From HK1 sp965215295 (GTDB lineage: Bacteria; Pseudomonadota; Gammaproteobacteria; HK1): 64,000 bases of DNA. Both the position numbers and the translations under genes were made by a program. The stretch is from NCBI GenBank assembly GCA_965215295.1, contig OZ244045.1, forward strand, positions 3,596,001 to 3,660,000, written 5' to 3'. Positions 60,345 through 64,000 of the stretch are shown here, piece by piece (the stretch's first letter is position 1; the number at the start of each line of letters is the position of its first letter). The notes under the pieces are model-generated. The model was given only the letters and a program-made list of their open reading frames with translations. It did no database searches and was not told the DNA's origin.

Positions 60345-61445
60345 ATGGACCGCGTCGAATGCATCGTGATCGGGGCCGGGGTCGTGGGCCTGGCGGTCGC
60401 CCGCGCGCTCGCGCTGCGGGGCCGCGAGGTGATCGTGCTCGAACGGCACGGCGTCATCGGATCGGAGGTCAGCTCGCGCAACTCCGGGGTCATCCACGCC
60501 GGCCTGTACTACCCGGACGGCAGCCTGAAGGCGCGCGTGTGCGTTGCCGGCAAGCAGGCGCTCTACGACTTCTGCGCAAGCCACGGGGTCGCGCATGCGC
60601 GGACCGGCAAGCTCGTGGTCGCGACCGAGGACGAGCAGCTCGTTGCGATGGACGCGCTCATCGAGCGGGCGCGGGGCAACGGCGTGGACGATCTGGTGCG
60701 CCTCGACCCGCGGGAAGTCCGTGCGCTGGAGCCGGAGGTCGATTGCGTGGGCGCGTTCCTCTCGCCGTCCACCGGCATCGTCGATGTCCACGAGTACATG
60801 CTCGCGCTGGAAGGGGACGCGGAGGCGAACGGGGCGGTGGTGGCGCTCGGGAGCCCCTGTCTCGGCGGCACGGTGCGCGACGACGGGGTCCGCGTCGACG
60901 TCGGGGGCGTCGAGCCGATGAGCCTCGTGAGCGAGGTCGTCGTCAATGCGGCGGCACTCGGCGCGCAGGACGTGGCCCGCCGCATCGACGGACTCGACCC
61001 CGCGCACGTGCCGCCGCTCCACTACGCGAAGGGGAACTACTTCCACCTGGCCGGCCGATCGCCCTTCTCGCACCTCGTCTATCCGATGCCCTCCGGAGCA
61101 TGGCTCGGGGTGCACGTCGGATTCGATCTCGGCAACCGCTGCCGCTTCGGCCCGGACCTGCACTGGGTGGACACCCTGGACTACGACGTGGAGGCGAGCC
61201 GCGTCGAGAGCTTCTACGCATCGATCCGGCGCTACTACCCGGCGTTGCGCGACGGCGCGCTGCTCCCCGACTACACCGGCATCCGCCCCAAGCTCCACGG
61301 CCCCGGCGAGACCCCCCGCGACTTCGTCATCCAGGGTCCGGAGACCCACGGCATCGACGGGCTCGTGAACCTGTTCGGGATCGAGTCCCCGGGGCTCACG
61401 TCGTCGCTGGCCATCGCCGAGGAGGTCGCGGTACTCGTGGCGTAG
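60345..61445 (+). CDS. lhgO: FAD-dependent oxidoreductase, L-2-hydroxyglutarate oxidase-like
   Basis: This 366-residue flavoprotein of the DAO family is closest in outline to L-2-hydroxyglutarate oxidase/dehydrogenase, which returns L-2-hydroxyglutarate to 2-oxoglutarate. The FAD motif is CIVIGAGVVGLAVARALA and the next signature is SSRNSGVIHAGLYYPDGSLKA, diagnostic for the LhgO group. HYAKGNYFHLAGRSPFSHL and the C-terminal FGIESPGLTSSLAIAEEV also fit. A GTG one codon upstream is an alternative start. A glycerol-3-phosphate-type enzyme is less likely. Confidence 0.85.
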   Translation: MDRVECIVIGAGVVGLAVARALALRGREVIVLERHGVIGSEVSSRNSGVIHAGLYYPDGSLKARVCVAGKQALYDFCASHGVAHARTGKLVVATEDEQLVAMDALIERARGNGVDDLVRLDPREVRALEPEVDCVGAFLSPSTGIVDVHEYMLALEGDAEANGAVVALGSPCLGGTVRDDGVRVDVGGVEPMSLVSEVVVNAAALGAQDVARRIDGLDPAHVPPLHYAKGNYFHLAGRSPFSHLVYPMPSGAWLGVHVGFDLGNRCRFGPDLHWVDTLDYDVEASRVESFYASIRRYYPALRDGALLPDYTGIRPKLHGPGETPRDFVIQGPETHGIDGLVNLFGIESPGLTSSLAIAEEVAVLVA

Positions 61446-61524
61446 ACGGCCGGGCGCGACGCGGGGCCGATCCGCGTCGCCGCATCCCGCCACCGTGCCG
61501 CGCGGGTGGCGCCGCGCCCGTCCC

Positions 61525-61710
61525 GCCGGCGACCTGTTCGCGTCTCACCATCCCGCCGGGCGGCCGTCCCGCCGGCGCCCTGTTCGCGCCTCACCATCCC
61601 GCTGGGCGGTCATCCACCGGCGCCCTGTTCGCGCCTCACCATCCCGCTGGGCGGTCATCCACCGGCGACCTATTCGCGCCTCACCATCCCGCCGAGCGGC
61701 CGTCCGCCGA
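61525..61710. repeat. 45-46-bp tandem repeat starting in the hinT 3' end, four copies
   Basis: The segment that encodes the last residues of the HIT protein (GGMVRRE and stop) is repeated downstream at 45-46 base steps, with CTGTTCG at 61534, 61580 and 61625 and its counterpart CTATTCG at 61670. Only the innermost copy has the stop codon TAG; in the others a T-to-C change gives CAG. Confidence 0.9.
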
Positions 61711-62017
61711 TGAGGTGCAGATGCAGGTGGAACACCTCCTGGTTGCCGTCGCGGTTGCAGTTGATGATGAGCCGGTAACCGCTCTCGGCGATCCCTTCGC
61801 GTTTCGCCAAGTCCCGGGCGACGAGCAGCAGGTGGCCCGCGAGCGACTCGTCCTCGTCGGCGATGTCGTTGACGGTCGGGATCTCCCGGTTCGGCACGAT
61901 GAGGATGTGGGTCGGCGCGGCCGGGTTGATATCCCGGAACGCGGTCACCCGATCGTCGCGGTAGACGATGTCGGCGGGCCGCTCGCCCGCGACGATCTTC
62001 GAGAAGATGGTGGACAT
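61670..62017 (-). CDS. hinT: HIT family nucleotide phosphoramidase (HinT)
   Basis: This 115-residue HIT protein hydrolyses AMP-lysine and similar phosphoramidates. The hallmark HLHLHLIGG carries H97, H99 and H101. Other conserved parts are IFSKIVAGERPADIVY and THILIVPNREIPT. The start has AAGGAG at the usual spacing. Its 3' end is part of a tandem array, so the stop codon lies within repeat DNA. Confidence 0.95.
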   Translation of the reverse strand: MSTIFSKIVAGERPADIVYRDDRVTAFRDINPAAPTHILIVPNREIPTVNDIADEDESLAGHLLLVARDLAKREGIAESGYRLIINCNRDGNQEVFHLHLHLIGGRPLGGMVRRE

Positions 62018-62069
62018 CGAATCTCCTTGGATGCTGGCTGGCATGAGCTCGGGGGAGCACGTATCGGCG

Positions 62070-62540
62070 TGCGCCCGCATGGACCGGGGGCCGGGACGGG
62101 TCCGGATGCGTCGGCGAGGGGGCGCTTCAGGCGTCCCCGTCCACCGAGCGGAGCGCATCATATCCGAGCCGCGCGGAGCTGGAGCACCGGCGTGGACCCG
62201 GCGGCGACCGGATGCTCGCGGCATCGACATACGCCCGCACGGACCGGGGCGCGGGTGCGCAGGCGGCTGCGGGTGGCGGGGGATCGGTGTGCGCCCGCAT
62301 GGACCGGGGGCGCGGGTGCGCAGGCGGTTGCGGGTGGTGCGGCATCGACGTGCGCCCGCACGGACCGGGGCGCCGGGACGGGTCCGGATGCGCCGGCAAG
62401 GGGGCGCTTCAGGCGTCCCCGTCCACCGAGCGGAGCGCATCATATCCGAGCCGCGCCGAGCCGGGTCCGGACGCGCCGGCAAGGGGGTGCTTCAGGCGTC
62501 CCCGTCCACCGAGCGGAGCGCATCATATCCGAGCCGTGCC
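62070..62540. repeat. composite repeat array of two interleaved units
   Basis: Unit A (77 bases, starting GGGTCCGGATGCG) occurs at 62098, 62380 and 62463. Unit B (about 60 bases, starting TGCGCCCGCA) occurs at about 62070, 62230, 62290 and 62351. The order is B-A-spacer-B-B-B-A-A. The array fills most of the 644 bases between the divergent hinT and mmsA-like genes. No coding frame is convincing there. Confidence 0.9.
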
Positions 62541-62661
62541 CGGGCCGGAGCACCAGCGCGGAATCGCCGCACCGCGCGGGTCCGGGCGATTTCGTGGTGG
62601 TATCCTCACCGGCCCGGGCAATGCCCGGTTTCCATCCGGGCCGACACTTTCGGAGAAGACC

Positions 62662-64000
62662 ATGGCCGGCGGCGAAACGAACGTATCCACCCTTCATCAC
62701 TTCATCGGCGGCGAGCGTGTCGCCGGCGGGAGCAACCGCTTCGGTGACGTCTACGACCCGGCGAACGGGAAGGTCCGGGCACGGGTGCCGTTCGCCACCG
62801 CGGGCGAGGTCGACGGGGCGGTCCGGGCGGCCAGGACCGCCTTTCCGGAATGGGCGGCGACCCCCCCTTCGCAGCGCGCGCGCATCCTGTTCCGCTACCG
62901 CGACCTCGTCGAAGCGCATCGCGACGAGCTCGCGCGCATCTGTTCGTCCGAGCACGGCAAGACCCTCGACGACGCCCGCGGCTCGGTCACCCGCGGCCTC
63001 GAGGTCGTCGAGTTCGCATGCGGGATCCCCCAGCTCCTCAAGGGCGAGTTCAACGAGAACGTCGCGGGCCGGGTAGACAGCTTCAACGTGCGCCAGCCGC
63101 TGGGCGTGTGCGTCGGCATCACTCCGTTCAACTTTCCGGCCATGGTGCCGATGTGGATGTACCCGATCGCGATCGCATGCGGGAACACCTTCGTGCTGAA
63201 GCCGTCGGAGAAGGATCCGTCCTGCGGCCTGCGGCTCGCCGAGCTCGCGATCGAGGCCGGCGTGCCGCCGGGCGTGCTGAACGTGGTCAACGGCGACAAG
63301 GAGGCGGTCGATGCGCTACTCACCCATGAGGACGTCGCCGCGGTGAGCTTCGTGGGCTCGACCCCGATCGCGGAGTACGTGCACCGGACCGCGACCGCCG
63401 CGGGCAAGCGGGTACAGGCGCTGGGCGGTGCGAAGAACCACCTCGTGGTCATGCCCGACGCGGACATGGACCAGGTGACGGACGCCCTCGTCGGATCCGC
63501 CTACGGTTCGGCCGGAGAACGGTGCATGGCGGTCTCCGTGGCGGTCACCGTGGGCGACGAGACCGCCGACGACCTGATCGGGCGGCTCGCGCCGAGGGTC
63601 GAATCGCTGAAGATCGGCGCCTGGGACGCCGACGGGGTCGAGATGGGACCGCTCGTGACCCGCGAGCACCGCGACAAGGTCAGAGGCTACGTGGACACCG
63701 GGGTGGAGGAGGGCGCGACCCTCGTCGTCGACGGCCGTGACGCCACCGTGGAGGGCCACGAGGACGGCTTCTTCATCGGCGGCTGCATCTTCGACAACGT
63801 GACGCCGGAGATGCGGATCTACAAGGAGGAGATATTCGGACCGGTGCTGGGCGTGGTGCGCGCGAAGGACTACGAGGAGGCGGTCAGCCTCGTCAACGAG
63901 CACGAGCTCGGCAACGGGGCCGCCATCTTCACCCGCGACGGAGACGCCGCGCGCGACTTCGCCAACCGGGTGCGGATCGGGATGGTGGGCGTCAACGTGC
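62662..64000 (+). CDS. mmsA: methylmalonate-semialdehyde dehydrogenase (acylating), 3'-partial
   Basis: The visible 446 residues belong to an aldehyde dehydrogenase of the MmsA type, which converts methylmalonate or malonate semialdehyde to propionyl- or acetyl-CoA. Diagnostic parts are GVCVGITPFNFPAMVPMWM, the NAD-binding FVLKPSEKDPS, FVGSTPIAEYVH, and the catalytic Cys C288 in AGERCMAVSVAV. The ATG at 62662 follows CGGAGAAG. The gene runs off the right edge. Valine, inositol or malonate-semialdehyde (including acrylate/DMSP-derived) catabolism are the usual roles. Confidence 0.93.
   Translation, partial: MAGGETNVSTLHHFIGGERVAGGSNRFGDVYDPANGKVRARVPFATAGEVDGAVRAARTAFPEWAATPPSQRARILFRYRDLVEAHRDELARICSSEHGKTLDDARGSVTRGLEVVEFACGIPQLLKGEFNENVAGRVDSFNVRQPLGVCVGITPFNFPAMVPMWMYPIAIACGNTFVLKPSEKDPSCGLRLAELAIEAGVPPGVLNVVNGDKEAVDALLTHEDVAAVSFVGSTPIAEYVHRTATAAGKRVQALGGAKNHLVVMPDADMDQVTDALVGSAYGSAGERCMAVSVAVTVGDETADDLIGRLAPRVESLKIGAWDADGVEMGPLVTREHRDKVRGYVDTGVEEGATLVVDGRDATVEGHEDGFFIGGCIFDNVTPEMRIYKEEIFGPVLGVVRAKDYEEAVSLVNEHELGNGAAIFTRDGDAARDFANRVRIGMVGVNV

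Overview
The window is high-GC bacterial DNA with dense, largely non-overlapping genes. The combination of aceK, a glnA-ntrB-ntrC nitrogen-control operon with a sigma-54 promoter, an lptM-lysA pair and a DUF934 (sulfite-reduction associated) gene points to a proteobacterium, most likely a gammaproteobacterium. This is inferred from gene content; no rRNA, tRNA or species-marker gene was seen.

Region 1 (1-16.6 kb) is C1 and osmolyte catabolism. It holds an adenylate cyclase, a DddP-like M24 enzyme, a TauD-type dioxygenase, an F420-dependent glucose-6-phosphate dehydrogenase beside a 6-phosphogluconolactonase, and a methylenetetrahydrofolate reductase. These are followed by a run of genes for a complete corrinoid demethylase: a MetH-activation-like protein, a DHPS-type methyltransferase, a UROD-type methyltransferase, a corrinoid protein, an ASKHA/ferredoxin reactivator and a CobW GTPase. 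Together they could strip a methyl group from an unknown donor, pass it through cobalamin to tetrahydrofolate, and oxidise it.

Region 2 (16.6-20.9 kb) is a mosaic insert bounded by two 177-bp direct repeats. It contains the C-terminal stub of a TIR-like defence protein, an MNT-HEPN toxin-antitoxin pair and a subtilisin-like surface protease with a 27-bp proline repeat. Region 3 (21-29.3 kb) holds a GntR regulator, a peptide-type ABC importer, a Uma2-like nuclease and an AhpD-like protein.

Region 4 (29.55-39.8 kb) is a genomic island flanked by a 25-bp imperfect direct repeat (23/25). It carries an integrase remnant, a two-gene SIR2-APAZ/short Argonaute system (SPARSA type), a three-gene DDE transposon, a NYN nuclease-like gene and an AT-rich type II restriction-modification pair. 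This is the most interesting part of the window.

Region 5 (39.9-64 kb) returns to housekeeping genes: a hydantoinase-like protein, FAD oxidoreductases, aceK, a cyclophilin, a thioesterase, purine catabolism (uraH, xdhA), ntrC-ntrB-glnA, a TusA/PP-loop/CDF cluster, lysA-lptM, cinA, an L-2-hydroxyglutarate-oxidase-like gene, hinT and the start of an mmsA-like dehydrogenase. Throughout the window, intergenic spaces carry tandem repeats, several of which begin inside the 3' end of a gene and copy its stop-codon region.
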